Shown here piece by piece: positions 10,920-21,651 of a DNA stretch of 64,000 nucleotides. Made by a program: the position numbers and the translations under genes. Numbering within the stretch: the stretch's first letter is position 1; each line of letters opens with the position of its first letter. The stretch is from Epinephelus fuscoguttatus. Its lineage: Eukaryota; Chordata; Actinopteri; Perciformes; Serranidae. Under the pieces are notes generated by a model. That model ran no database searches and was not told the origin of the DNA. It worked only from the letters and a program-made list of their open reading frames with translations. The stretch covers positions 31,271,098 to 31,335,097 of the forward strand of contig NC_064770.1 of the NCBI RefSeq assembly GCF_011397635.1, read 5' to 3'.

Positions 10920-11623
10920 AGTTTGTAAGGGAATTCCAACAGGAAGTCTCGCACAACATGGGTGACTGGCAGCTCTGGCACCTGGCTTTCTCCACCACAC
11001 AACCCCATGATGCGCTTCCTGCACAGCTCCTGCAGCGTTGGCTCCCATTTCCTGTATGGGATGCTCAGGCTCTTCTTGGGAGAACTGGTGTAATGCTCCA
11101 AGAGGGTGAAGAGTGTCGGGAAGGAGCGCTCGTTGCCCGCCAGTGAGAACTTTTGCCGCTTGTAGTCGATGCGCACGCTGACCGGCCCGCTCTTGCCGTG
11201 GTAGGACAACGTGAAGAAGACGTCTTTCTGACGGCTGTCCCGGATGAGGAAGCTGCCCAGCGGGGCGTCCCGCAGCATGCGATGGGCGTCCTCCACTCCC
11301 AGGGGCCCCCAATAGAAGCCGCTGCGCTCGAGCTTGGCCGCTGTGTCTGTGATGATCTTGCAGTCCTCCTTGCAGGAGAAGGTGGGGAAGTGGGTGAGGT
11401 ACGAAGGGGGGACGGACACCGACCTCGGGTTTGGAGCTGGAGCGGCGCGGCGCTGAAGCTGCTCCGACTCTGTGCGGCGAGGGCTGAGAGCGACCTCGTG
11501 CCTAGCCAGTGATGATGATGAGGACAAGGAAGATGAGGATGAGGATGAGGATGAGGATGAGGACGACGACGAGCTTGACAGCTGGGTCTTGGCATGGCCT
11601 TCCACAGCGCTGTCGGCTACCAT
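10916..11623 (-). CDS. socs1: Suppressor of cytokine signalling 1 (SOCS1)
   Basis: Encodes 235 residues in one exon, close to the 211 of human SOCS1. SOCS1 binds JAK kinases through its kinase-inhibitory region and SH2 domain, blocks their catalysis, and recruits Elongin B/C-Cullin5 through the SOCS box, giving negative feedback on interferon and cytokine receptors. Visible parts: poly-Ser tract S16-S38; KIR about 76-92 (LTHFPTFSCKEDCKIIT); SH2 about 103-193 with the phosphotyrosine-binding arginine R128 in FLIRDSR; SOCS box about 194-235 with BC-box TLQELCRKRI and C-terminus VVRDFLLEFPYKL. This C-terminus separates it from SOCS3. The start is the ATG at 11623 (MVADSAVEG, like human MVA...), in good context (A at -3, G at +4); the frame stays open upstream, but only into the leader. 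The coding exon is much more G+C-rich than its surroundings. Confidence 0.97.
   Translation of the reverse strand: MVADSAVEGHAKTQLSSSSSSSSSSSSSSSSSLSSSSSLARHEVALSPRRTESEQLQRRAAPAPNPRSVSVPPSYLTHFPTFSCKEDCKIITDTAAKLERSGFYWGPLGVEDAHRMLRDAPLGSFLIRDSRQKDVFFTLSYHGKSGPVSVRIDYKRQKFSLAGNERSFPTLFTLLEHYTSSPKKSLSIPYRKWEPTLQELCRKRIMGLCGGESQVPELPVTHVVRDFLLEFPYKL
11510..11580 (-). repeat. socs1: Hexanucleotide (TCATCC)n tract coding poly-serine in socs1
   Basis: On the coding strand, alternating TCA and TCC codons plus other Ser codons give 17 serines, one leucine and 5 serines (residues 16-38). Human SOCS1 also has a shorter N-terminal Ser run. The repeat is likely length-polymorphic, and on the opposite strand gives a false acidic frame. 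Confidence 0.9.
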
Positions 11624-11679
11624 CCTACAGGGGAGAGAGGCCCCAGACCCTCTCCCATCTCTAACCACCACACTGACAT
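11617..11679 (-). CDS. uORF2 of socs1, overlapping the main start codon
   Basis: If exon 2 begins at 11680, its second base starts an ATG (11679) whose frame encodes 20 residues. It ends at TAG 11619-11617, four bases inside socs1, so the main ATG (11623-11621) lies within it. The first ATG is in weak context; a second in-frame ATG at 11658 has G at -3 and G at +4, which is strong. Ribosomes using it would terminate past the socs1 start, so it should reduce socs1 translation. Upstream AUGs are reported to repress mammalian SOCS1 translation. Confidence 0.55.
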   Translation of the reverse strand: MSVWWLEMGEGLGPLSPVGW

Positions 11680-11680
11680 C

Positions 11681-12738
11681 CTGCAAGAGACAAGACAAGA
11701 AACAGTTATCATCTGTGTAAGCAAATTATTAGGAGTTACATTGTCTTTACAAAATCATCCAGACAGTGGCGGTAAATTTCATCACTCACAATAACAACAC
11801 ACAACCTTTAGGCCATGACCATATAGGGCCATGATGCTCAATAAGGAGAGAGATTTGAAGTGTGGGTGGGCGTGCACAATTCTGTCTCTGAGGGTAGGTT
11901 AGAAAGTCATTCAAGTTTCCATGGACCTGCACTGTGTTTGATATGACTAGAATCTGCGGTTAGGGCCAAAATACAGTCAGCTATGATGTCAGCCGCAGAC
12001 AGATTACTGTACACTGCCTGCGCACTCACACAGGCGTGCACACACAAGTTTACAGGGCTTGTAATGGCATTTTTTTCTGCCTTAATGACTTAAATTCCAG
12101 GTTGAGTAACTTGTTAAGCCAATATATTTTAAAGTAGTTTTTCAGGACATAAATACATTGCTCGAGCCTGGGCCGGCTGGATGAGGCGATGCACATCTGT
12201 AGATACTCATCAGCTGAGCACACACCTCAGTACCCACACCACCTTTCACATTTCAACAGGCCTATCTCCGTGTGTGATTCACCTCCTGTCTGTATACTTG
12301 AATGTGAATTACCTAAAACCTGTGCCACTAGTTAATGAGAAGTAGCTTCAGATTCCAGGAAAAGGTAATGATTAACAGGTGGTGACCTGTGTTGTAATTT
12401 TGGGGATCTCAAGTTTCAGTGCCAGATGATCATTATCACATGTCCAAGCCACGGAAACAAGTTAAATTATTATTTTGTTTTTTATTTAAAGTGTTTATCT
12501 CTGCTACAGTGTGCCAAGTTCGTTGACTGCATCTCCTTGTAAAGCCGCTGTTAACATCTGGACAGTAGGAATAAGGAAAGGAGGAAGAATGAAACCCAAC
12601 CCAAAAAGTCCACATCACTTTGATCCCATATTTCCCACTGCACACGGCCCGGGAAGAAGCAGCCATGATTGTTGCATTATATCATTTTTGACCTTCAAAA
12701 ACAGCAGCACAGCGTAAGTCCAGTTTAAAAACTCTTAC
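11681..12738 (-). other. socs1: socs1 intron 1 (5' UTR intron)
   Basis: Reading the minus strand, the donor is AACG/GTAAGAGT with GT at 12738-12737. The acceptor is a strong pyrimidine tract ending in cttgcag, with AG at 11682-11681, giving a 1058-bp intron. A second, weaker acceptor (cccctgtag, AG at 11626-11625) would place the exon boundary one base before the main ATG and remove uORF2. Human SOCS1 likewise has one intron just upstream of its coding exon. Confidence 0.7.
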
Positions 12739-12955
12739 CGTTTTGTTCTAACAACAGCAGCTGTTTAAAGATCCCTTTGTGTGTAATCCCAAAATGCAAG
12801 CGCTGCGCTGGGAGCGGTAAATATCCTGCAGGTAATCCGTGACGCAGCGCAGGGTGGAGGGCTACGTTGCATGTGACAGCTCGGGAGAAACTTCTGCTCG
12901 AGCCGCTGGATGTGATTTCCAGCCGTCAGGTCGTGCTCTTGTGCGTGTTTGTGCT
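12739..12955 (-). other. socs1: socs1 non-coding exon 1 (5' end approximate)
   Basis: Bounded by the donor at 12739/12738 and by a start site estimated about 30 bp downstream of the TATA box, so the 5' end is only approximate. It is G+C- and CpG-rich. It has a single ATG, which opens uORF1. Confidence 0.6.
12765..12872 (-). CDS. uORF1 of socs1 (35 codons, within exon 1)
   Basis: The only ATG of the leader exon (12872-12870) opens a 35-codon frame beginning MQRSPPPCAAS and ending at TAA 12767-12765, 26 bases before the donor site. The start context is weak (C at -3 and +4), allowing leaky scanning. Mammalian SOCS1 leaders also carry an upstream ORF of similar size reported to limit translation; sequence similarity was not assessed. 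Confidence 0.5.
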   Translation of the reverse strand: MQRSPPPCAASRITCRIFTAPSAALAFWDYTQRDL

Positions 12956-12979
12956 GGCGTGGTAAACACTGCGCGTGTG

Positions 12980-12986
12980 TTTTATA
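12980..12986 (-). promoter_or_regulatory. socs1: socs1 TATA box
   Basis: Minus-strand tataaaa (12986-12980) in a CpG-rich region between the STAT/IRF sites and the leader exon. It predicts transcription start near 12955. Confidence 0.7.
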
Positions 12987-13057
12987 CAGCTCGTTGGCCC
13001 CTCCTCGGGTTGCTTTGCTTCCTATCAGCCGGCTCGCTTTAGCGGCAGCCGGCCAAT

Positions 13058-13066
13058 TTCTGAGAA
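13058..13066. promoter_or_regulatory. socs1: GAS element (STAT site)
   Basis: ttctgagaa is a perfect TTCNNNGAA palindrome about 75 bp upstream of the TATA box. It directly abuts the ISRE. A CCAAT pentamer lies at 13053-13057. STAT-driven induction is the known mode of SOCS1 regulation. Confidence 0.75.
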
Positions 13067-13080
13067 GCGAAAGTGAAACT
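13067..13080 (+). promoter_or_regulatory. socs1: ISRE / IRF element
   Basis: gcgaaagtgaaact matches the full ISRE consensus RNGAAANNGAAACT. It sits immediately next to the GAS site. ISGF3 or IRF1 binding would make socs1 interferon-inducible. Confidence 0.8.
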
Positions 13081-13102
13081 CAGCTCAGGCAGCCCCAGTG
13101 CT

Positions 13103-13119
13103 CTTTCAGTTCGTTTCAG
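13103..13119 (-). promoter_or_regulatory. socs1: Second IRF-like site
   Basis: The minus strand reads ctgaaacgaactgaaag, with GAAA-type half sites, in opposite orientation to the ISRE and about 25 bp upstream of it. The match to the consensus is weaker than that of the ISRE. Confidence 0.5.
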
Positions 13120-13583
13120 CTATTATTTGGAGAATTTCGAATAAACCGCAAAGCCACATGACAGTAGGACGTTTACAGAAAGACAGGTGACAGATCCGAG
13201 TAATGGCAGAGTTCATCACACATGGAGGGGCTGTTTTAAGTGGTATGTTACAAATGTTCTCTCCCCCTCTGTGTTTCTGTCTGTGGTTTTGTCACAAGCA
13301 GTATATTATCGACTCACTCCAGATGTATGGCTCTAATTTAGATATGTATAATTAAACATTCCTGCGTCAAAACAGCAGTCATTTCAAAAGAGCACAGGAT
13401 GTGCTGAGTTTATTATGTGGGATGGCCCCGCCTGAAGCAGTCTGCACTATCAAATGACCTATCAAGTTAAATGTCTTTCATGTCTGGTTTTGGCATTAGT
13501 CTCTGTTGAGGTTTCAAAAACCTTTGCCCACAAGGTAAGGCTTGATAATGATCTCTGCAGTCAGAGAACACTTATGTTATCAT

Positions 13584-14877
13584 AGGCGTAGATTAATAGG
13601 CACAGGCCCAGGGGCCCAAAGTGTCAGCCCTTGCAAAAACACACACAGACTCGCAGTAGCTATGGAAAGGGACAAAACAACGACAAAGAGACACAAAAGT
13701 AGCACTAAGAAACATAAAACAACTACAGAGAGACACAAAGAGACTACAAAGAGATGCAAAACAGCTGCAAAGACACACAGAGACTCACAACACCTATGGA
13801 AAAGGGCAGAACAACTACTAAGACACTCAAAATGACTACAAAGACATTCAAAATGTCAACAAAAAAAATGCAAAATAGCTGCAAAGAGACACGGAGACTC
13901 ACAACAACTATAGAAAGGGGCGAAACGTCTATAAAGAGACACAAAAGGACAACAAAGCGATGCAAAATGACTACGGAGAGACACAAAAAGACTTCGAAGA
14001 GATTCAAAATGACAACAAAGAGATGCAAAACAGCTGCAAAGACATACAGAGACTCACAACAATTATGGGAAGGAGCAAAACAACTACAAAGAGACACAAA
14101 ACGATTCAAAATGTCAACAAAGAGATGCAAAACAGCTGCAAAGAGACAGAAAATGACCACAGAGAAACAAAACAACTACAAGGAGACACAGAAAGACTAC
14201 AAAGAGATTCAAAATGACAACAAAGACACATCAAATGACTACAGAGAGACACAAAAAGTCGACAAGGAGATTCAAAATGTCAGTTAAGAGATGCAATACA
14301 CACAGACTCACCACAACTACGGAAAGGGGACAAACAACCGCAAAGAGACACAAAATAACTATAAAGAGACGCAAAGCAACTACAGATTCAAAATGACCTC
14401 AAAAAAACATAAAACGACTACAAAGAGACACAAAACTACTATGAAGAGATGTAACAGCTGCAAAGAGACACAAAGAGACTCACAACGACTACAAAAAGGA
14501 GCAAAACAACCACAGACACACAAAAACTACAAAGATGCACCACAGAGAGATGCATAGCAACTGCAAAAAAACAGGCTAAACAGCTCTAAAGCCTGTGTGT
14601 CTTGTTCCTATGCAGGAGAGATGGTGGGGCCTTTTGCATGTCTGTGCTCAGATGCCCTTTGTCTCCATGTCCATTTATCTCCCTCAGTATTTAGAATATG
14701 TACATTTGTTCCCACCCAATAAAAACATGAAAGTAGCAGAGGATTATTAATTTATTTCCACCATGAATTAATGCAGGAAAGGAACAAATTGATGCATGAA
14801 ATTTCACCAGAATGCAGGAAATTCATTTTCCTGGAGGAGGACCCCCAAACCCCCCTACTGAAACAACACCTACGCCT
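13584..14877. mobile_element. Repeat element filled by a degenerate 21-bp minisatellite
   Basis: Bounded by aggcgtag (13584-13591) and its complement ctacgcct (14870-14877), a terminal motif I recall from a common fish DNA-element family. Between about 13670 and 14580 a degenerate 21-bp unit (near acaaagagacacaaaatgact) repeats, with a higher-order pattern marked by 'aaacagctgcaaagaca' and 'agactcacaac'. Because 21 is a multiple of 3, several frames stay open (up to 177 codons) as Thr-Lys-Arg-His-Lys heptads. These are products of the repeat, not a recognised gene. Confidence 0.6.
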
Positions 14878-16454
14878 TTCTGTGAAATATCAACTCACAT
14901 GGGAAGGAAAATATAGATTTGTATTTTAAAAAAAGCAGTAGTGAACAGTTGACTGGAGCTGCATGGGGAACGAAATCAGTGTCTCGGCTGCACTTCTTCA
15001 TTTGTTGTTAATTGTAGGCTCTTCTGCAGAAAGAGGTTTCATGAGGCCTTCACATTTGGAATGATTCATCTCAGAAAGGCTCACATTGTGACATCCTGAC
15101 AGTCATTTCACTATTTTGACTTCCAACATTGAGCTAAGTCAAGCCAGTTCAACTGTGGATCCTATTTTTTTCCCTGTGTGACACATCGAAGAGTAGCTCA
15201 CATTCCTCTTTCACTGTAATTAAATGTTATTATGCAACCAGCGAGACTTGGCGGCATGTTGTTTCTGAGTAAGTGACAAATGTTTCACATAAAGGCACAT
15301 CGCTCTGCTGCCTATTTTTAGGATTGTACCAAAATGACAGCAAACATACAGAACACTAAATTTAAGTTAGACTTTAACTTTATTCAGAGAGCTTTTGTCT
15401 GCTCTTGTGTGTGTGCACACAGTTATAAATTACCTTATCAGTATTCCATGCCAAATGACTCATGTATTGGGCATGTAGCTGTTAAAAGTGCATACAGGGA
15501 GACTATTGCACATGAATCTAAATATAACTGCACAAAAACACACACACACCAATGTGGGCATCAAGTAAACATAAAACTGTTTTTAGAGAGCCAGATGAAG
15601 TAAGCCCTGGGTGGTCTAGTGAGGTTACTAAAGAGCGGGGCGGGCAAACAGAAAGTTAAGGAAAGGCTCAGGGTCAGCTGGCATTGCTGAAAGAGGCAGA
15701 GACAGACAGGCAGGCAGACAGGGAGGGAGGGAGACAGATGATAGCTAAGATAAGCTGTTAATAAGGTCATAGTGTTAGTGTCGTGGTTAGTTTCATTTTA
15801 TCAGGTCTAGCCTGACTCAACCGCAGATTAACCTGCAGGATCCGTTATGTGCATCTGGTGGTGTTAATCATGCCCACTCTGTAGCACTGAAATAAAACTC
15901 TGGGGCTTTGTATCAGTCTGGCACCGCTTATCTTCTCCATCAGGTGAATGTGTTTGCTCCTCTCTCATGAAGACACAGCAGGGGAACTCGATGGGTTTTA
16001 TGCATTGTGGTGTGCTTACAGGTGTTGGAGAGAACTGCTGTATATACGTGGTGCATAAAGTGTTTTGTAGCTTCAAAGGAAGGTGTCAAGTTGCCTCAAG
16101 TGATGTCACATGAGTCACTGTCAGTTGGGGGCTGAAGACAAAAGGTTGTAGCCGGCTTGTCATCTTTTCTTGAAGCTAGCGGCCTTGGTTAGGTTAGCTG
16201 TTATACCAGCATGGCACAGTATTTAGTATGCTAAAACAATATATGCAATTTTTTTGGTATGTCCAAAACCTTAGTATATACCAACTGACTGATCCTAAGC
16301 CCCACCACCCTTAGTTACTGTTGCTAAGTCGGGCAAGCTTGACAAAAAGATCTACAGTATGCGATGGAAGGTTATATCCACGATGTTAACTGTTATGAAC
16401 GAGGCAAAACGATGCAAATCCAGGAAGAAGAAGACGCTGAGGTTGCTAAGACAA
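14878..16454. other. Non-genic stretch
   Basis: No exon is supported. It holds a short (CA) run at 15538-15549 and a gacaggcaggcagacaggga-type tetramer array at about 15698-15735. Confidence 0.5.
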
Positions 16455-16992
16455 TAGCTGTGTCTCTTATCAGGGGTTGCAGCATTTGAAGGACGCGTCC
16501 TTCGCGGTCGACGTCGGGCACGGCCTTTGAAGACTGCATTATCCAAACCGAATGGTCTTCAAAATCAGATGGCCTGGTCTGTGGAGACTTTCCTGGTTGC
16601 AGTTGTTCTCACCCCGACCCATTGGCGTTCCTGCTGCCTCGCAACCAGCTGCACTTGATGAAAGAAGGAGTGAGCTACTAAGTTAGTCAGCCCTAAATCA
16701 CAGACTTTTATTTAAAACTTGAGGAAGTGATTCATCGCTGGAGACACTGCAGTTTGATATATTTCAGGCTTAATATATAATCGTCACCGGCGCGCACAAT
16801 GCATCTTGGGATAGGCAGGGCCACGAAGGATTCATCTATTGCATCCTCCAAATTCTGGAAAAGAAGGCTTCATTTCTTGGCCGCATTTGAGGGAGCCTTC
16901 GAAATGGGACAGACTTGGTTGCACATATGTGACGCAATCGGTCCTCAAAAGCAGCACTTGAAGGCTGCAGCCCTTGAATTGAGACACAGCTA
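16455..16992. mobile_element. MITE with tagctgtgtctc termini (538 bp)
   Basis: The ends are inverted: tagctgtgtctcttatcagg on the left, and the complement of ttgaattgagacacagcta on the right, with further paired motifs (ggttgcagcatttgaagg against cttgaaggctgcagccc). The outer TA at both ends could be a TA target duplication. No transposase frame is visible. It is a widespread fish family, from memory. Confidence 0.7.
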
Positions 16993-19180
16993 ATGAGTCA
17001 ACATTGCTCCTGCACTGTTGGGTACATTTCCCCTTTTCCCCTCTGGTGATCAGTAAAGCGCTTGCTGACCCAACATTAGTCTCTCTTTACCTAGTTACGT
17101 TAGTGATTTTGGGGCAACATGTAGCCTTAAGGCCCTGACACATCAAGACGATGCTAGCATTTTGCTAACATTAGCTAACTTAAGATGTGACTATACATAA
17201 TGTAATATCTAGTCTTCTTTATAAGATTTTTGGAGCACAGAGCAAAAAGTGGGCAGACTTTGGAAGGGCTAATTGTATGACTTGAATACTTGCGTGGGCA
17301 GCTGGATTCCAAAATATCAATGCTGTCGATACTACATTGTCATTTTTAAGATGGATCTAGGCATCGATAGGATCAAAACCAAGACAGGGATTAGTTTCTC
17401 TCTTTTACATCATGTGGATTTGTATTTCAAAAGTAGAACTGTCTGTGCAAGCAATTTATGCAATTTATCGTAACGTCTCCACTGCTTTTGTGTTGTCTGC
17501 ACTCACACAACTTACTCCAGACTCAGCAGCTTTCTCTTAGTTTCAATTCACCCGAAGTCTGCAGTAGGAGGACGGTAAGTTCACCTCCCAGCCCTCCGGT
17601 TACTGCTGCAAGGTGACACCTTACTCCCAATGAATGAAACTGTGTGACTGTAGCTGTGTGCAGACATTCAATGCAGAAGTATTTTCGAGCCTGACTACTT
17701 TAATCTGACATAAGTAGTGACGGCTCATTGAAAGAGCAAATGAACATGAGAAAGAGAACTTGGAGCTGGCACAGTGTTCAGAGAGACTCGGACAAGGAAT
17801 ATTCAGGTATACAGCAGCCTAGTAAAATTGGTTAATGTTACCTTTAAATTGTAATTGGTCATCATTAGCTGTCACTTAAGCAGACTGATAAATCATGACA
17901 CATTGCTTTCCCCGTATCGTATTGTATCGCATTGATATCAGTGATTCTGACCCTGTAATACTTGTTGTATTGAAACCAAATTTTGCAGTAACACCCACCC
18001 CTAGCAAACACTGGACACTATGCTGGCATACATTTCCCACAATGCAAGGCAGTAGACGAAAACGTTCATAACAGACAGACAATGGCAGACAGCAACCAAA
18101 ACAGCTCTGCATGTGTACGTATAGATTTCACTTTGCCAGGTGTGATATACTTTTTTCAATTACATTTCCATTAAAGCTGAGGTTGCCACAGGTTACCATG
18201 GTTACCCGTCTCAAACTGGCAAGAAGGCTCTCAGTGTGTTCGAAAAGATACATATGAATGTTTCTCCACACAGAAGTATCTTGAGTATTGGTATGTAGTG
18301 CATAGCATGTGATTTTAGACACAGTGGATATCTCTGGTTCTGCCACATTGCTTTGCGAGTTGTTTTTCCTCCAGTGTTATAGGTGTGCACTGTTAAATTG
18401 GTGGAGTACTCTTTTAAAGGTGCCCTTTGACCTCCAAACAACTTTTAAAAAGCAATATGTTATCAGTTACTTCTAAGAATCGGTCTCATATCTTACTCTG
18501 GAACAACCTTGTTGTTGTTACTTTTTTAACATGATTTCCTTTTGACCTTGGCGGCAGGATATCATAATATATCTGACATTAAAGATGTCATTTTTATCTG
18601 CTTTTTATAAACAAATGGCTCACACACTGTATCTGTGTGTGTTTTGAGGGTGGCTTTAAGAGTAATCTCGGATACATGAACTCTAATCTATTTTTGCTTT
18701 TGACTATAGGGCGTTGAATGTTATATGCACAATGCATGGTCGGAGCATTCAGAATACATTCAGATCTTTGCAGCCTGATGTGATTCAAGTTAAGAGAGAG
18801 ACAGCCAGAGAGAGGGAGGACTGGGTTTAGTGCTCTCTCGTTGCCTGCTTAATCAGAAACACACACCACCACCACCACCACACAGTAACACTGGATGCCA
18901 GCCTCTGCTGCCTCTGCATGTGTGTCTGTTGTGTGCATTGCACACGTTTTCTTAATTACTATTGTCTCATACTGTACGTTTTGTAAGTCTGTAACGGTGT
19001 GTCTATGTGTGCATTTGTCTGCGTGCATAGTGTTACGCACTGTGTTTATGCGTATTTGCACGTGTGTGCAAACTCCATGAGTTTCATTTCTGTGAAACAG
19101 GGAGAGAAGCCAGAGACTGAAACACAGCCAGCTTAACAGAGTGCTTGCTGTGTCTAATTACAGATCCTTGTAGAGTAGTG
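16993..19180. other. Non-genic stretch
   Basis: No exon is supported. A half-copy of the ggccctgacacatcaa MITE end lies at 17130-17150, related to the element at 23886-24525. A (CAC) run is at 18867-18881. Confidence 0.45.
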
Positions 19181-19182
19181 AG

Positions 19183-19185
<3 letters not shown>

Positions 19186-19222
<37 letters not shown>
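19186..19222. repeat. (GT)n microsatellite
   Basis: About 16 GT units followed by gcgcgc. Confidence 0.95.
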
Positions 19223-19226
<4 letters not shown>

Positions 19227-20221
19227 AATGAATGCAGCAGCTCAGTGTACATCCAACACAAGTTTACACTTTGTTGCAGTTAAAAAACGTGGGATCAGTT
19301 TTAGTTGTTAAAAAGGTTTTTGTTGCTGTAAAGCCACATTCAAATTTATTAACTAAAGTTTATTGTTTGTTGTTTTTTCTTTTGCATGAGTGTGTGCATT
19401 GTGGGAGGGCTCATTGATAGATGACAGATGGATGAAAAAATGTAGAGTAGGGAAAATCCATTTTTGTTGTTTCTTCTTGTCCTGCAGGAGCATCTGGGTG
19501 AAACCATATGAGCTTTGCTGCAGTTTGTCTGTACTTCATGCGGCTGCATGTTCGGTAGAAGATGCTAAAACATGACTGCTGATTTTCAATGCTGAACTTA
19601 AGCAGATAAAACAACATGTCACGGCACATGTAGTCACTTTTCTGCATGAGCACTCTGATGCTTTGGTGCTGTTGTTTCTCACTGTTAACTCACGGGATTC
19701 GCAGAGATACCGATAACTATTTAAGTTTCAATTTTCCTACATATTGTAAACCTGCCTCTCAGCTCACACAGGATCACGTTGTGTGTCATTTAGTTTTGTG
19801 ACACCAGCAAAGACAGATATGTGATGATGAACAGGAAATCAAAACTTGCACATCCCTGAGGTGTTCTGGTCAAAGCGAATCCCTGTCTCACCCCACCCCT
19901 CCACAAACAAAAAACTAGGAAGTCTCTTTTAATCAAAGCTGAAAGTTTATTTGTTCTCCGGGTTGTTGGCTGCGGCTAACATTTGCACAGTTGCCAGAAG
20001 TGACTAAGAGACGTGTTGATGGGAAAATTAGTTGATGGGAAATTAGTGTGTAACTGTTGTTTTTTTTTGCTGATTACATTGTATATTTGGTCTTTTTCTG
20101 GTAAATTCTGTCTCACTATCTAATTTCAGTCCCCATTTTTGCATTGTTGTATTGTCTTCCTTGCTGTCTCATTGACATTGTCTTTATTTTATATAATCAC
20201 AGATGTTACTGTAAATGCCCC

Positions 20222-20231
20222 CCCCCCCCTT
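20222..20231. repeat. Poly-C run
   Basis: Ten or so C residues in A+T-rich sequence. The region 19223-20987 otherwise shows no gene; a (GT) run lies at 20608-20627. Confidence 0.7.
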
Positions 20232-20989
20232 ACATGCAGTCATCAGGCCTTGCTCCATAGCAGAATGTACTTTCAACATGACGACAGCCTGAAAATGAGG
20301 AAAAATGTGCCTTTAATTGGACTTTCAGTTTGCGGTGCTTTCATTTTTACGCACTGTAAATTCAGATAGGGATTGCAGGTTATTACTCTACTGCTGAAAG
20401 ATAAGAGGTGAATGGCGGTTACAGTATATTCTCGGTGTTATCTCCTTGTAAACATTACAGAACACACACACAGTATCTGCTATGAACCTGCTGTGAGGGC
20501 TGTCAAGCTTTGTTCTACGGCAGTGTGTCCTGGTGTGCCCTGCCGCACTAAACCAACAACTAAATAATCTATAAAGGTGCCATCTAACTTTCATGGTTGA
20601 GTTGCGTGTGTGTGTGTGTGTGTGTGAGCAGTTTCATTTTGTATGGCTTATCACAAACTTCTTAATGGTTCATGAACGGCTTGAAAAACACAAAACACAA
20701 AGGTGGTAGAGGAAGAGAAGAGAAGCAGGAACGAGCTGAAGAGGACAAACAAACAAGAATATTTAATCCCATTTATGATTTTTTAAAATTATGTTTGATG
20801 TGTCATAAACAAGACTAAGGAAGTTCTGATGAAAAGGCAATGCTGTTTTTACTCTTGCTTGTAAGTGAATCATATTCGGCTTCTTCCTTTTCAGGATCTT
20901 GCCAACCACCATGAAATAGTTAATAATTATTCATTTTGGCATTTCCCAGCCTCTTGGTCAACTGCTTGATCTGCAGCCAAAACACCTTA

Positions 20990-21075
20990 AAGGGACAGTT
21001 ACTACAAAATGAAAAACCTGTACCTGTACTGTTATTTGTAAATCTAGGTTGTTTTGGTGTTAGCTGCCGAGTGCA
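20990..21075. mobile_element. Relic of the ttaaagggacagtt element
   Basis: ccttaaagggacagttacta followed by ttgttttggtgttagctgcc matches the first 85 bp of the foldback element at 21652, with loss of the remainder. Confidence 0.6.
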
Positions 21076-21651
21076 GGATCACTAAACCTTGAGTGACAGT
21101 TGGCTCAGCCTTTACCTCTTTGGTTTTTGGTCAACCTGCAAGAGCTAGTCTGGGGCCGTTTAGTGGCTGTTTTGGTAAGGAACCGGAACCAGGGCGAGAG
21201 AAACGGGATCCAGAATTCGATGGATGTGCCTTTCCATCAAAATAAAAGCACCAAGCTAATAAAAATGCAGTGAAACTTTTTAATTTAAAGAATATAATTT
21301 ACAAGAAAAGCCCCAAGCCATTAAGTTAACCGTTTTCTTTTATTGTAAATCGATGGTGCGCCAGAATTTGAAGTTTTACTTTGGTGAACACTTTTACTGG
21401 TGAATTTGGTGAATTCCAGATCCGCTCTCTAGACCGGAACCAGAATCCAGACAAAATTCTGTGTGAATGGAAACCAGGCTCTTCCCCGTGCATGAAGAGC
21501 CTGGTGATGCGAGGCTAGCAAGAGCTGAGTTGAAAACATTACAAAATGGATCTTAGCTAGCCTCACAGGCAGAGAGCCACCAAAAGAAGCCCAGAACCGC
21601 CAGAATTACCTAAAGAACACACCGTTGTGCTGTCAAGTTTTAGCTCCTTAA

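Noticed and set aside
10920..11312. The 391-codon minus frame taken as one protein from 11312
   Set aside because: Its first 131 codons are the alternative frame of socs1 SH2/SOCS-box coding sequence and are Arg/Gly/Pro-rich as such shadows usually are. Only the part after the socs1 stop was kept as a candidate.
11153..11512. 119-codon plus-strand frame opposite socs1
   Set aside because: Antisense shadow of a G+C-rich coding exon; no domain, no splice or promoter context.
13754..14287. 177-codon Lys/Thr-rich ORF and the 143-codon Phe/Leu/Cys-rich antisense ORF
   Set aside because: Both follow from the 21-bp repeat, which keeps frames open in phase; no recognised family.
13670..14580. CRISPR-like array
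   Set aside because: The repeats are degenerate and contiguous without unique spacers, and this is a vertebrate genome.
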